NCBI RefSeq assembly: GCF_040954645.1
Contig: NC_092805.1
Span: forward strand, 19,742,741 to 19,806,740
Direction of reading: 5' to 3'
Length of the DNA stretch: 64,000 nt
Source: Diabrotica undecimpunctata
Lineage: Eukaryota; Arthropoda; Insecta; Coleoptera; Chrysomelidae
This document shows, in pieces, positions 1 to 10,777 of the stretch. The notes under the pieces were generated by a model, which was not told the origin of the DNA, did no database searches, and saw only the letters and a list, made by a program, of their open reading frames with translations. Made by a program: the position numbers and the translations under genes. Numbering within the stretch: position 1 is the stretch's first letter; each line of letters opens with the position of its first letter.

Positions 1-498
1 TTTCTCCGATCCCGATCCGACATTATGATGACTTTGGCTTAGCTTAATCTCTTTAAACACCATCTTTATTACAAAAAATTTAGTTCTAATGGCTCTAATG
101 TGACGACAACCGGACTACAGTAAATACTGTGAGGGTCTACTAATAAGCGCGTTTAACATTTTTTTATTTTCAACACACTTAAGGTTGTAACAATAGACGA
201 TCTTGTTATCAAATTATTAGGAATTATTTGCGGTAATTGTCAACACTAATATTTGCAACAATTTCCTTTTCCAGTAAACATAAAATACTGTTGTGCTTAC
301 AGCTACACAGATAAAAATGTGTCATTTGATTTGATCTCTATATTCTTTTATATCGATATTGCAAGTTGAAGGTTATTTTTCATTTGGTATTGTTATACGT
401 GACTGTGAAGTTAATATACAGGATGGTCACTTAATTCTGAAAAGTTAACCCGAGTCATACATTTCATGACTGTGTAAGGCACAATACATAATAGAACT
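1..498. other. AT-rich flank, nothing recognised
   Basis: No coding similarity, inverted repeat or RNA signal was recognised here. The last nine bases (490-498, aatagaact) are the left copy of the target duplication of the next element. Confidence 0.5.
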
Positions 499-1378
499 GA
501 ATCTACGACAAAAGGACGCGGAAAACAGGACGCGAGACCAAAGGACGCGGAAAAAAGGACGCGCGAAAAAAGGACGCGCGAAAAGGGACGCGTGGAAAAA
601 AGGACGCATATTATTAATTAATTACTATAAATAGTTTATTTTAATTGACATTAGCCATTACCCCCTTTTTATCCCCATATGTTATTACAGAAAATGATTC
701 TACCTAACCTAAAATCGGTTACGGTAAGAGTAAAAAGTGAAAAATAATTATATGAAAAAAACTTGCCCTTACATTTTATCGAGGCTTAGGACTAAAATAT
801 CTTAAGTAAAATAATAAATACTAATATAATGTTGATTCAAGATTTCTGGTATTGAAACAGGTTAGATTTCGGGCAATGTACCTCCACGCAAAAGAAAATA
901 TCAAGATACAGCAAACAGGATAAGGGCTATTGTTGCCGATTATGCTGACAGGCCAACTTTAGAATATTTGAGAGGCATTGCTCACAATTTTCAGTTGCAA
1001 ACATAAAAAAAATACAAAAAAAATTAATATCAAAAATAAAACAAAAAAAAATAAAATGACAAAAAAATTCCAAAAAAAGCAAAAAATTAAAAAAAAATAA
1101 AAAAAAAACTTAAGCGTAAACACGCCAGCTTCTGCTGCCAGTCCTAAGCCTGGATAAAGTGTGAAGGCAAGTTTTTTTCATATAAATATTTTTCTCTTTT
1201 TACTTTTACCGTAACCGATTTTAGGTTAGGTAGAATCATTTTCTGTAATTATATATAGGGGATAAACGGGGGTAATTGCTATTGTCGATTAAAATAAACT
1301 GCGTCCTTTTTTCGCGCGTCCTTTTTTCCGCGTCCTTTTTTATGCGTCCTTTTTTCCGCGTCCTTTTGTCGGTATACC
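499..1378. mobile_element. Foldback Mutator-like non-autonomous DNA transposon
   Basis: Seen: long terminal inverted repeats (about 499-792 and 1141-1378) match almost base for base when one is reverse-complemented, apart from indels. Each outer end is a tandem array of a 10-15-bp unit with core GGACGCG (508-607 on the left, 1301-1372 inverted on the right). The same nonamer, aatagaact, flanks the element at 490-498 and 1379-1387. Known: 9-bp target duplications and long inverted repeats are hallmarks of Mutator-like elements; tandem subterminal arrays are typical of foldback forms. Inferred: a non-autonomous foldback MULE of about 880 bp. It has no complete transposase; the middle holds a short coding relic and an A-rich stretch (about 1007-1110). 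Confidence 0.75.
865..1006 (+). pseudogene. Coding fragment inside the foldback element
   Basis: About 45 codons open in one frame and ending in TAA at 1004-1006, containing the motifs PPRKRKYQDT, IVADYADRP and LEYLRGIAHN. The start is preceded by gaaacaggttag, which looks like a splice acceptor, so this may be a captured terminal exon. The peptide resembles C-terminal tails I associate with FLYWCH/MULE-type transposase genes of arthropods, which would make it a relic of the parent transposase rather than a host gene. That assignment is weak; the coding character is better supported than the identity. Confidence 0.45.
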
Positions 1379-1682
1379 AATAGAACTAGTCTGGGCCAAT
1401 AAATTCAATAAATAGGCATAGTTGTAGATATATAGAAATACTTTTACTTTAATTTTTATGCAATTTGAGATTATCAGGAGAAAATACTATCAGTTTACAC
1501 ATGTTAAAAAAGGCGGTTTTTAAAAAAGTTACTATTTTTAAATAGCTGTGTCTGCTAAATTGATTTTAATTTACCAATTCTCGTTTCCAAAATTCTTTAA
1601 TTTAGTGGTTTCCACAATTTTTTTCTTTGTTTGGTTAAATTTTGACAACTATATAAATATCATAAAATTTTATAGGATTTTT

Positions 1683-3337
1683 TTAACACTTTCGCTGCTG
1701 ACTTATATGATAGATGAGTTGCCGGGTGCGGCATTTTTTTTCTAAAAATTTTAATATTTTGGGCTTTATAATTGCTTTAGTACTAAACTGAAGCCCATAT
1801 ATGGAGAGTTTAGTTGTTTTTTATCAATGTCACGCATGAGTGTCGGGCGCACCTAGGTATGAATTTTTTGCCATGTGCTGACTGACACGCATGCGTGTCA
1901 ATATATTTTTTACTACTTTAAAAGTTTATTGAAGACAATTTTAAGAAAACTAAGTAAAAACAATTAAAAACAAAACAAAAAGTAATAAAAACTTAAACAC
2001 TAGATAAACAATAAAAAAAATTTCAAATTCATAACATACATAACTACGTAATTTGTTTATATGTATAACACAAAATGTTGCACTATTGATGGTAATCGTT
2101 AACACATTCGACGCATAATCCGGGCTCTTTTGTACATTGTTGGCAGTGGTAAAGCGTCATTTTACAGATTTTCTTGCCAGAGCATACTCTACATCGCTTT
2201 CTTACTGTTTCTCCTTGGCCAAAATTTTGGTAATAATTTGGACTGTTTTAATTGTCGGCCTCAGCTTGTTATTCATCCCATTATTTATTAGTTTTTCCAA
2301 AACTGACAGTCGGTAGTCATAAAGGCTCATCGGACGTAAAACAAATTGTTTATGTAGCAAGTACGAATTCATTAGCATCAAGTGTATGTAATGTATGCCC
2401 AACTTCTTGTACCACCTTAATGATTTTCTTTCACAGGGTAGTAAGAGTTTAGTTGGTATTTTTGATCGACACCCACCATGTTTTCCAGGATAATAAACAG
2501 CAGACATTTTATTATTGAAGAACTTTATTATAGGTCGTACTTTGTACAATCGATCTTGAACTTCCTCTCCACTGGATGGGTTTCTAGCAAAATGTAAGCA
2601 CCTCATTATGATAAGGAAACGATTCCTACTCATATGCTCCGAAAAACATTTTAAATTAAATAATGGATGAGATTTCCAGTAATCATTAAGTCTATTTAAT
2701 TTGATGGTTCCAGTGTGAATCAATAGTGCAACAAATTTTAACATTTCTTCTCGTGAAACTGGCTTTCACTTTGTAATTCTTGATTTTTCTCGTATATGTT
2801 TAGAAAGGAATATCTCTTCTTTCCTCCTCGTCCTCCTCATCCGTAGATTCGTATAACAAAGCTAACATCTCACTTTCACTTAGTTTATTAGGATTTTTCA
2901 CCAGTACTTTACATTTTGAAGGTCCCGGTATAGGGTCCGCCATTTTAATAAGACAAAACGGTCTATACGCTAACGTAACAAAATAAATAAGCCGACAACC
3001 AACCTTCCATTGCAACAATACAATCACACTGCTCGAATTCTTTGAACGCGTGTCTGACTTGACCGCGCTAATTTGTATCCCCTACTCTAGCATGTCCAAA
3101 TGCCGAATGCCACGAATGCCGTCTCATTGGGAAATTCTGAAAACGGCAAACATATTTTAAATACTTTGTTCCTTAGTAACACGCTAACAAGATGTGAACT
3201 ATCTGCAGCATACGCTGTATTTATATTTATAATGCTCTGTTAAATTTAACTGGTCAGATGTCACGCAAGTATGTCGTCAGCACCTGGCAAAATAACTTAA
3301 AGTCACGCATGCGTGACATCGGCAGTCAAAGTGTTAA
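1683..3337 (-). mobile_element. piggyBac-like element 1 (decayed)
   Basis: Bounded by TTAA at 1683-1686 and TTAA at 3334-3337, the piggyBac target. The inner ends are inverted copies starting CACTTT, with nearby imperfect palindromes built on GTCACGCATGCGTGAC at 1829-1846, 1883-1900, 3260-3279 and 3302-3317. These look like subterminal transposase-binding repeats. The interior encodes a broken piggyBac transposase on the minus strand. Confidence 0.75.
2083..2943 (-). pseudogene. piggyBac-type transposase 1, frameshifted and internally deleted
   Basis: DDE transposase (PGBD/DDE_Tnp_1_7 family), the cut-and-paste enzyme of piggyBac elements. The N-terminus starts at the ATG at 2943 with a short GPS/KNPNKLSESEM segment followed by an acidic run. 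The next frame (2744 down) carries family blocks LIHTGTIKLNR, HMSRNRFL, DRLYKVRPII and VYYPGK. The segment with the first catalytic Asp (LSLDEN in the copy at 26.5 kb) and most of the catalytic core is missing, and the frame jumps to the tail block RPMSLYDYRL. A further frameshift near 2205 separates the C-terminal Cys-rich tail (C-x2-C, C-x2-C pairs, ending at the TAG at 2083-2085). Not functional. Confidence 0.75.
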
Positions 3338-3579
3338 GTTCTTGACTTCTTCTTTTCTACTTAAAAAAAAATTACTTTTGTTTTTCTGTAGATTATTTCA
3401 TCAAACAGTTGGCATAACAAAAGAGATGAGGCATTGTGAATTAAAATCACTAAATTAGGCTTAAAGATATAGCTCTTCAAATATAAGGTAAAAGGGTAAA
3501 AAGCTCAATTTTTAGACAGTCAAAAAAAAATAGTTAAAGGCCCGGACCAAAAAATTTGATAAGTAGACATTGTTGTATA
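3338..3579. other. Unassigned spacer
   Basis: Short AT-rich spacer between piggyBac 1 and the Tigger left end. Nothing recognised. Confidence 0.4.
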
Positions 3580-4036
3580 TACAGTAATGTCTTGTTTTAT
3601 GCGGTGGATACGTTCCACAGAAGAGCGCGTATAAAAAAATCGCATAAAAAAAAGGCATAACTTGCCTTGAAAAAGTAGTGATATGTTCCGTAGCCTTCTA
3701 AAATTATATAAAACCAAGACAAAAACAAAAATTTTGCAGAAACTAAAACAAATAGGCTGCGTGATAAATTACTTCGAATATCCGAAAGAAATTCATACAA
3801 AAGCTTAAAAAAATTTGTATTCAATACTTAATTAGTTTTAATTTATGGGAAAGTAATAGGTACAAATAGTTTTACATGTAAATTTTTAACCATTATCGCT
3901 ATCTAATAATGGTTTGCACCGTTTGCAAAGTGGCTCAAAATCATCTGTCTCTGCAATAGATATTTGCGGTAACAGCGATGGATTTTCACAAACGTCATTC
4001 TTGTTCTGTGTAGCTCTTCATTTTTTGACAATATAA

Positions 4037-4931
4037 TCAGTAATTAAACTTTGCGATTATGATGCTATAATGTAGCTTACGATATTCTGACATGCAGTTC
4101 TGCAGCTCACGTTGTAATTTAAAGGCTAGTTTAAAATTGGGATCATTAATAAGAAAATGACTTTCTAATTCACTGCAAAGTTGAACACCATCTCGAATTA
4201 ATTTGGCAGTGAGGGGGGTTGGTTTTTCTTCCTCATCATTATTGTCTTCTAGACTCACGATGGCATCTAAAGTTAGATCTAAAGTTTGATCAATTATAGC
4301 ATGGTCACTTAATGCATCATTCACAAGTAATTCATCTATATCATTATGGCTGAAGGTATTAAAACCATCTCCGCCAATTTTATGTGCCAAATTAATTATT
4401 TCATCTGATAGTGTTGATGTTTGAATGGTTGCATAGCTTGTTACAAAAACCATTCTCCAACAGGCATTTAAAATTCTTGGTCTTATTTTAGCGGAAGCAG
4501 ATGCAAACATGGATCAAACAATCGAAAATAATTGCTTTCACACGTCTTTTAATGTTAAGGGTTTATTTTCTAGTTTACTTACAATAGATATGTAAGTTGC
4601 CTTTATGTAATATTTTTTAAACGATGCAATTATGCCTTGATCTAATAGCTGAATAAGGCTTGTTGTATTGGGTGAAAGAAATCCTATTTGAACGTTTGGA
4701 TGTTCTAAGTGTGGATGACCTGCTGCATTGTTAATAGTTATTAAAACTTAAAAATCCAGAGATTTTTCCTTCATATGGGCTTCTACTTCTGGCACGAAGC
4801 AATTATTGAACCATTCTGTAAAATTAGCTGTTGTTACCCAGGCTTTCTTGTTAGTCATCCAATGCCCTGGCAGTTGTTTTAAATCTTTGTTACTTATTTA
4901 TTAAGAGCGCGGTTTCAACATCCGATCTCCT
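4037..4931 (-). pseudogene. Tigger A transposase, catalytic half
   Basis: pogo/Tigger (DDE_1) transposase C-terminal half. Reading leftward from 4931: GDRMLKP, then KDLKQLPGHWMT, KKAWVTTANFTEWFN, NNAAGHPH and PNTTSLIQLLDQGI, the classical Tigger landmarks around the second catalytic Asp. The third acidic position was not placed. In-frame stops follow EKSLDF (near 4750) and occur near 4551 and 4515, so it is dead. The tail from 4510 to 4037 is an acidic C-terminal region typical of Tigger proteins. The N-terminal half is at 8021-8692. Confidence 0.75.
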
Positions 4932-5173
4932 AAAGGTGAGTACACATATGCGAGCAGAACTGTTCACGAACCGTTTGTAAACGCTATATTCGTATATCTG
5001 TACGACGGTACGAACCGCTTGCGAGCTGTTCGTTCGTTGCTCGTCAGGAACCACGGCCTGTCGGTTTTTGGGACGAACACAAAGAATGTTCGCAGTTAAA
5101 TTTGGACGGTGTTCGCAGCGATATTGTCTGTTCGTGCCGTCGTCGAATCAAGATTGTATGACTTGTTCCTAAT

Positions 5174-5410
5174 TTGAATTTAGTGGATATTTTTTGGCAT
5201 GAACCCAAATTTTCCATGATTGCACAGTGGTCCGAGAATTATATCAGAATAAGAATCCGCTTATTCTGGGATCTGAAAGACCGTGATCATTTTCGAAAAA
5301 ACTTAAAAGATAATGCATGGCGCGAAATAGGTGAGAATGGACATCCCACCAGAAGATTGTATGCCGAAAATGATAACCCAATCAGCATCGCTTATAGTTT
5401 ATTTTTATGA
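5174..5410 (+). pseudogene. MADF-like DNA-binding fragment
   Basis: A 78-codon frame with the pattern IRLFWDLKDRDHFRKN followed by DNAWREIGE, which resembles a MADF/Myb-SANT-like domain. Such proteins are the second gene of PIF/Harbinger transposons (a DNA-binding partner of the transposase). It lies inside the Harbinger-like repeats, consistent with that role, but no Harbinger nuclease is left. The N-terminus looks truncated. It could instead be a captured host MADF exon. Confidence 0.4.
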
Positions 5411-5708
5411 ACGAGAGAGTAATTAGCATAATTTTAACTGGTAGCTCCGACCACTCCATGGGCGTGCTCAAGATTAATTGAAAAATTACTTTGAATAATT
5501 GTAAAAAATAAATGAATTATTTCAGTGTTATAAAGTGTTATGTGTATGTAAACAAAAGTGACCTCTTTTATCACACACTATATTAGAACTGACTGGCCTA
5601 CATTAAAAAGGGTTAAAAAATTACAAAAGAGAAAAAGAGTTTTTAAAACCGTCTAAGGTATGTTAAATAGATGAATAAAAATATTAATATAAAACTTACA
5701 GCTACTTG

Positions 5709-7049
5709 TTACAAATCCAAATCAGATGCAGAAGATGAACTTTCAGAACCAAGATTTATAATAACTGGCTCGATCATTTTATCAGTAATATTGTCCAGCT
5801 TCCACATTTTTTCCTCTTCTTTAATAGTGTGATTTACTGCCTTTTCCCAGTTTTCAGGTTTTACATTATTTACGGCCTTCAAAAACAACTGTTTAACATC
5901 ATGAATTTTAAAAGTGGTATTTTTTCTTGAAACTTCACTCTTTATCTGTGCCCATACCAGTTCAATGGGGTTTAATTCACAATGATATGGTGGGGATCTA
6001 AGTACTGTCATTCCACGATTTTTGGCAATTTCATCAATTTCGTATTTTTAAAATTTTTCTTTATGAAGGGCACACAACGAATAAAGTTCCTTTCTTATAG
6101 ATCCGGGATGGTACGTAATATTTTTTGAACTCAGCCAATTCTGCAAGTCTTTTTTTAACCACTTGGTTGTGGGCAGTCCTTCTATAAGTCTGGAGTGATA
6201 ACTTGCATTATCCATTACAATTACACAGTTCTTATGAAGAAGATCTATCATTTGTTCGAACCATTCTTAAAAGACATCAGCGTTCATGTCTTCATGGTAG
6301 TCACCGGTACGAGTTGATTCAAAAGTTAATAAACCACCTTCAACAAAACCGTCTGAACTGCCAATGTGTACTATTATCAGCCTGCGTCCCTTTCCTGATG
6401 GTGGGTTTAAACCAGTAGATAAGTTATTTACAAAAGCGTGCCTTTGACTTGTAACAGTTTCATCCTGCCAAAATTTATTTGGTGTATGACCCTCGTTGAT
6501 CCATGTTTCATCAAGATAAAATATTTTTCTTTTTTGGTTTCTCATTTCCTTTATGGTTCTTAGAAAATGTCTTCTCCATATGACAATATCGCTTCTTTCT
6601 AATAAAATAGACTTTCTGGGATTCTTTTCCCAGCGGAAGCCTATTTCTTTTAAAAGTTTCCATAACGTACTTCGACTCATTTCTGGGTAATCCTTATCAT
6701 CTCGAACTGAGACAAGAACTTTATCCAATGTTGGAAATTCTTGTCTAAAGAAGAATTCATGCACTTTCCGTCGAAGTCCTTCTTTAAAATGATATTCTAT
6801 TTGAAATTTTGGTTTCCCTGGAGCATTACGTGGCATTTGAAAACTACCACATTTCTCTTCTTTAATAACTCTGTAAATCGTAGATTTCCCAACACCAAGT
6901 GTACTGCTAACTAACTCAACGGTCTCATCAACACTTTCACATAAACGTTTGTCTGTAAATGATTTAAAACAATTAAATATTAATGTTTTTTCATTAACTG
7001 TTAGAGGACCAATTTTTCGGCGTTTACACGGCACTTCCAAATTTTCCAT
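5709..7049 (-). pseudogene. IS630-Tc1-mariner transposase of DD82E type, two stops
   Basis: One continuous minus-strand frame, about 447 codons from the ATG at 7049 (a further ATG lies upstream at 7076) to 5709. It is interrupted only by two TAA codons, after DMNADVF (near 6267) and after HKEKF (near 6048). N-terminal helix-turn-helix region: VGKSTIYRVIKEE. Catalytic acids: D in FYLDETW, D in VIVMDNASYHS and E in NPIELVWA. Counting the stop as one residue, 82 residues separate the second D from the E, matching the DD82E (Sailor) branch of the superfamily as I remember it. The tail is Ser/Asp-rich. One branch member also sits at 20.8-23.0 kb. Element ends were not located. Confidence 0.8.
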
Positions 7050-7292
7050 AACACAAGTATACACAATAAACTGCACCTTGCAACTGAAGTACCTACTTTT
7101 AGTGAACTGTTAAGAATTTTGAATACGCCACTTGGACCTTCCTATATACAAAATGGAAAAACCCACTATCACATTTTCTGTGGAATAAGGTAGAAGGTAA
7201 TTATCTAGTCAATTACTGTCGTAGATTCCTGGAATTAAAGAATTAAATGTTTGATTGTTGAAACCCTTACTTCGTGGAATGCACTCATTTCA

Positions 7293-7436
7293 GATAAAAT
7301 AAAACGTTTTATTTTATCTAAAGAAATAAACTTTATTTTGCAAATAGGCAAAGAATTAAACTTTATTTTGCAAATAGATAAAATAAAACGTTTTATTTTA
7401 TCTAAAGAATTAAACTTTATTTTGCAAATAGGTAGG
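7293..7436. repeat. Short tandem repeat with two 26-bp palindromes
   Basis: The perfect palindrome gataaaat-aaaacgtttt-attttatc occurs at 7293-7318 and again at 7377-7402. It alternates with three copies of ttaaactttattttgcaaata or a close variant. A further palindrome (attggttatatataaccaat) lies at about 7453-7472. Function unknown. Confidence 0.7.
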
Positions 7437-8020
7437 TACTTATTAAACTTTTATTGGTTATATATAACCAATAAAATAAACATCTTACATTTCTTGCAAA
7501 TTCATTAGTACCTGTTAACCTCCATCACTCCGACACTGGCAACCTTATTTAGGGATTAGTAACCCTTACAACTATTGTATTCTATTCTGCTCCAACCTTT
7601 ATACCTGGTGGTCATACTCAATTTAAAATTGTTTTCCTATATACTTCTGTAAACTTGTTGACAAATATCTTTTTTTCATTGAGTCACCCGTATCAACAGT
7701 TTAGGGATTTGCATACATAATTTATTGTTTTATTACTCTCTCATACATAAAAATACACTATAGGCGCGAAAAGAAAAAGGTCTCCACAGGGACCGGTGAA
7801 ATACGAAAGGGTGAGTTGACTAAAACAGAAATTCTAAAAGCATAAATTATATTTTACCAAATTGTGTTCAATAAAAATGAATAAAATAATTATATTCATT
7901 TCTACACAAACAAATCTGTTACTTCACACAAGTTGGTTCGTCGCTTTCCATGGATCGCGATGAGTTCGCTGTAAACATATTTTCAACGAACTGTTCGTGA
8001 ACAGCTCGCGAGCATTTTAA

Positions 8021-8692
8021 TGAATTGCTACAAAGTAATAATGTTACTCGATCTTAACTTGCTTTACGCCAAATTGAAGTTTTTTCATCCTTTGCGATGT
8101 AAGTACGTTTAGTACAGTCCCGTTTCATTAGCGTTAACTACTTGATCGGCACGATAGTCCCCATCTTCAATAACTTTCGCTAATTTTTCATTTAAATATT
8201 CTTGCAGCTGCTTCATCTGCTGTAGCACTCTCTCCTGTAATCTTGATATTATAAAGTGCACTTTTTTTATAAACCCGGTTAGCCATTTTTTGCTAGCTGA
8301 AAATTCTTTACCAGCTTGGGAAGTGGAATTTGGTGGCTCTGACTGTTTCAATAACTCATAAACCTGAACAACGTTTTCCTGGATTAAATAACCACTTACA
8401 GGAACTCTTCTTTGAATTAGTTAGTCAATCCAAATTGCGATGGCTCTTTCTGTCCTTTCTAGTAGTACATTTCTTTAGTTAGATGAAAATTTGGCGCTTA
8501 ATTTTGTACCAGTAATTATACATTTTCTTATAGCAACTTCATTCTTCTTAATTGCTCTTACAGTTGGTTCGCATAATTTATAATATTTTCCAATTGTCGT
8601 AGGTAGATCCTTCTTCTTTTCCTAAGCGATCTAAAATTGCAATTTTCGTTTCCAACGAAATTGATTGTCTTTGCTGTTTTTTTTCTCCATTG
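8021..8692 (-). pseudogene. Tigger A transposase, N-terminal DNA-binding half
   Basis: CENP-B/pogo-type helix-turn-helix region on the minus strand. From 8680: QRQSISLETKIAILDRLGK, then after stops RRVPVSGYLIQENV. The intact stretch 8351-8109 holds the second CENP-B helix-turn-helix (FSASKKWLTGFIKK) and NANETGLY, which contains the position of the first catalytic acid. It continues to LLCSNS at about 8021, where the Harbinger-like element is inserted. Several frameshifts and stops; dead. Confidence 0.7.
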
Positions 8693-8791
8693 TACCAAAC
8701 AAAATCTTAAAAAAAGAAATAAAAAAAATTAGACTTAGAATTAGAAGATTTGTTAGGTGTTGAATAAGGATCTTGCTTCCTTAACTGACAC

Positions 8792-10060
8792 CTATGCCAA
8801 AGATTCTGATGTATCGTACTCATCTTCATCGTTACTTTTTTCATTCATATCTGTCGCAGATAAAATTTCATTATCGGTTAGTGAACCTAAGACAGCAACA
8901 TCTTCATCCACTTGAACAAAGTCAGAAAAACTCACACCGCTGATGTCAACTAATGGTTCTATTGCTGGTTCTTCATCATCCATAAGTATTGGATCTATTG
9001 ATCTTTTAAGAATCCGGATTTTTTGAAGCAGTTAAGAATTGTTAGGGGTGTTACACCTCTTAATGCCTTGTCAATCAGGAAAATAGCTGCCAGAATCGGG
9101 ATATTAGCAGTTAGCTGCGTGTCGGGAGATTCTAAAACGAGCTTAACAATTTCTTTGTGATAGAACGTCTTAAAATTATGGAATCCCTTGGTCCAATGGT
9201 TGCAATTTGGAAGTTGTATTTGGCGGATAGAAGTAGAGTTCCACGTTGGACAATGTAAGAGGACTGTTGTGGATAGTGCAAATGTCTAAAAATAAGAAAA
9301 TTTTCCGCTTTTGCCGTTTCATGTCCCCGTTAACTATTAAAAGTAAATTGTTAAAAAGTCCTGCCGTCATCCAAGCTTTTTTGTTAGCACGATAATCCGT
9401 AGGAAACGATTTCACACCTTTGAAACATCGCAGTTTCATTGCTTTTCCTATCACTAAGTGTTTAGATTTTTCCGATCCGTCCATATTTACTGCAAGTAAA
9501 ACTGTCAACCTCTATTTACTATGTTTTCCTTCATAACATTTTTCATCTTTAAAAGAAAGCGTCTTGTCCGGTAAACATTTGAAAAATAGGCCAGTTTCAT
9601 CAGTATTAAAAATGTCTCGGGCATCACAGTTTTTAATTAAGGTCTTCAATTTACCGTGCCAATCTAAGCAAACTGCATCACTAACACATCCACTTTCCCC
9701 ATAAACTTTTTAAACACAACTCCATTTCTCTTTTTGAAATTTGTAAGACACCCTTCACTTGTGGCAAAGTTTTTGATGCTTAGAGTAGACATGAAATCTT
9801 TTGATTTTTTCTTCAAAAAGTTTTCGTTAATAGACACTTTTCTTTCTATACACTGTCTTAGCCAAATGAGCAGACTTTCTTCCAGACGAGGAAATTCACC
9901 TTTAGTAGTTCTTTTCCGTACTTCAGCAGTTTGAGCAGCATTAATTTTCTCCTTGTGCTTTATTATGGTTGAGAGAGTACTCAGAGGAGTCTTAAATTCT
10001 TTTGCAACATCACATTTTTTCTCACCTTTCTCTACTTTTTGGATTTACTACAATTCGTGG
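8792..10060 (-). pseudogene. Tigger/pogo element B transposase (near full length, broken)
   Basis: A second, independent Tigger on the minus strand with all parts in order. DNA-binding half: QKVEKGEKKCDVAKEF and STLSTIIKHKEK near 10020-9950. Then LLIWLRQCIERKVS. First acidic block: FNTDETGLFFKCLPDKTLSF at about 9620-9560. Then TVLLAVNMDGSEK, KKAWMTAGLFNN, a second block FLDICTIHN and PNTTSKLQPLDQG (9508-9176). The C-terminal AIFLIDKAL and acidic tail end at 8792. Stops lie near 9690 and 9520, and a frame break follows LDQGIP. Its termini were not identified, though the distal 10080-10210 may contain one. Confidence 0.75.
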
Positions 10061-10553
10061 GAAGTGTGTAGTTAAATTAATCATAACAACAACAAAGGCG
10101 CGTTGATACAAGCTTGAACTGTACTTACTACATACAATCTTTCCGCCTCTTTCTCTCTGCAACTTTGAATTGTCGAGTGTTGGACGCCGATGAGTTGGAC
10201 GCGTCATTTTGTTATATAGCAATGATTTTTTTCGTTAGAATTACCAAGTGGATAAAAATGTATTGATTTAGTTAGAAATATAAAGAGATTTATATTGTAG
10301 GCAACTCGTAATAATCTATTTAATTATTTAGTTTTTTAGTGGCACCTTTTGCTCGAACCACTGAAAGTGGGAAGATTTTGGAGACATTAGTTGTACTTTT
10401 CGGTTTGAATCGGAAACAGCTCGAACGGCTGACGAAGTAGAGATACTGTTATATTGTTATTGATTCCGATTCAGTCGTAAAAAGTTTGTAATAAGCAGCC
10501 GTTTCCACATTGCGAATATATTGTAATAACGACAAAATTAACTTAATTAAAAA
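10061..10553. other. Unassigned 3' flank of gene 1
   Basis: Sequence between Tigger B and the 3' end of transporter gene 1. Only AT-rich DNA was seen apart from the possible polyadenylation signal just beyond. Confidence 0.4.
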
Positions 10554-10559
10554 TTTATT
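10554..10559 (-). promoter_or_regulatory. Polyadenylation signal of gene 1
   Basis: AATAAA on the minus strand, 24 bases after the stop codon of the last exon at 10583. Position and sequence fit; no other support. Confidence 0.5.
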
Positions 10560-10582
10560 TAATAAATACACAAATAAAACAA

Positions 10583-10777
10583 CTAAGACGCTACTTCGGA
10601 CTCAAAGTCTTTGTTTTCGTAACTTTGTACTTCATTCGTCTCTTTATCAACAGGTAAAATGTTGGAATTGTTCCAAGATTGTTGCTCACCGGATCCAAAA
10701 ACTCCAAAGGTTATAGCTCCAAGTAAATATATACAACTGGCTATGTAGAACACAAGGCGCCATTGTTCTACATTAGT
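10583..10777 (-). CDS. Gene 1, last coding exon
   Basis: Acceptor tttttcag at 10778-10779; starts TNVEQWRLVFYIA and ends at TAG 10583-10585. It encodes the last membrane helix (YLLGAITFGVF) and a hydrophilic cytosolic tail. The length, 195 bp, equals that of the matching exon of gene 2. Confidence 0.88.
   Translation of the reverse strand, partial: TNVEQWRLVFYIASCIYLLGAITFGVFGSGEQQSWNNSNILPVDKETNEVQSYENKDFESEVAS

Larger units (their letters stand above)
4934..8017. mobile_element. PIF/Harbinger-like element nested in Tigger A
   Basis: Inserted in the Tigger A frame with TAA on both sides (4931-4933 and 8018-8020), the trinucleotide target usual for PIF/Harbinger. Both ends carry inverted, imperfect repeats around CTGTTCACGAAC (about 4956-4967 on the left, inverted about 7990-8002 on the right) with neighbouring GCGAGC motifs. 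The right tip looks truncated relative to the left. A MADF-like fragment lies inside at 5174. A DD82E-type transposase (5709-7049) is a separate, secondarily inserted element. Confidence 0.5.
3582..8695 (-). mobile_element. Tigger/pogo element A, split by a nested insertion
   Basis: The left end at 3582 begins CAGTAATGTCTTG after a TA dinucleotide, as expected for Tigger-type termini. The transposase remnant reads on the minus strand: N-terminal DNA-binding part at 8021-8692 and catalytic part at 4037-4931. The two halves belong together because the reading breaks off after LLCSNS near 8021 and resumes with GDRMLKP near 4931. The intervening 4934-8017 is another element. The right terminus is not clear; it lies beyond about 8695. 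Confidence 0.65.

Noticed and set aside
508..607. CRISPR-like array of regular short repeats
   Set aside because: Units are 10-15 bp without unique spacers and occur as inverted arrays at the ends of a transposon with a 9-bp duplication.
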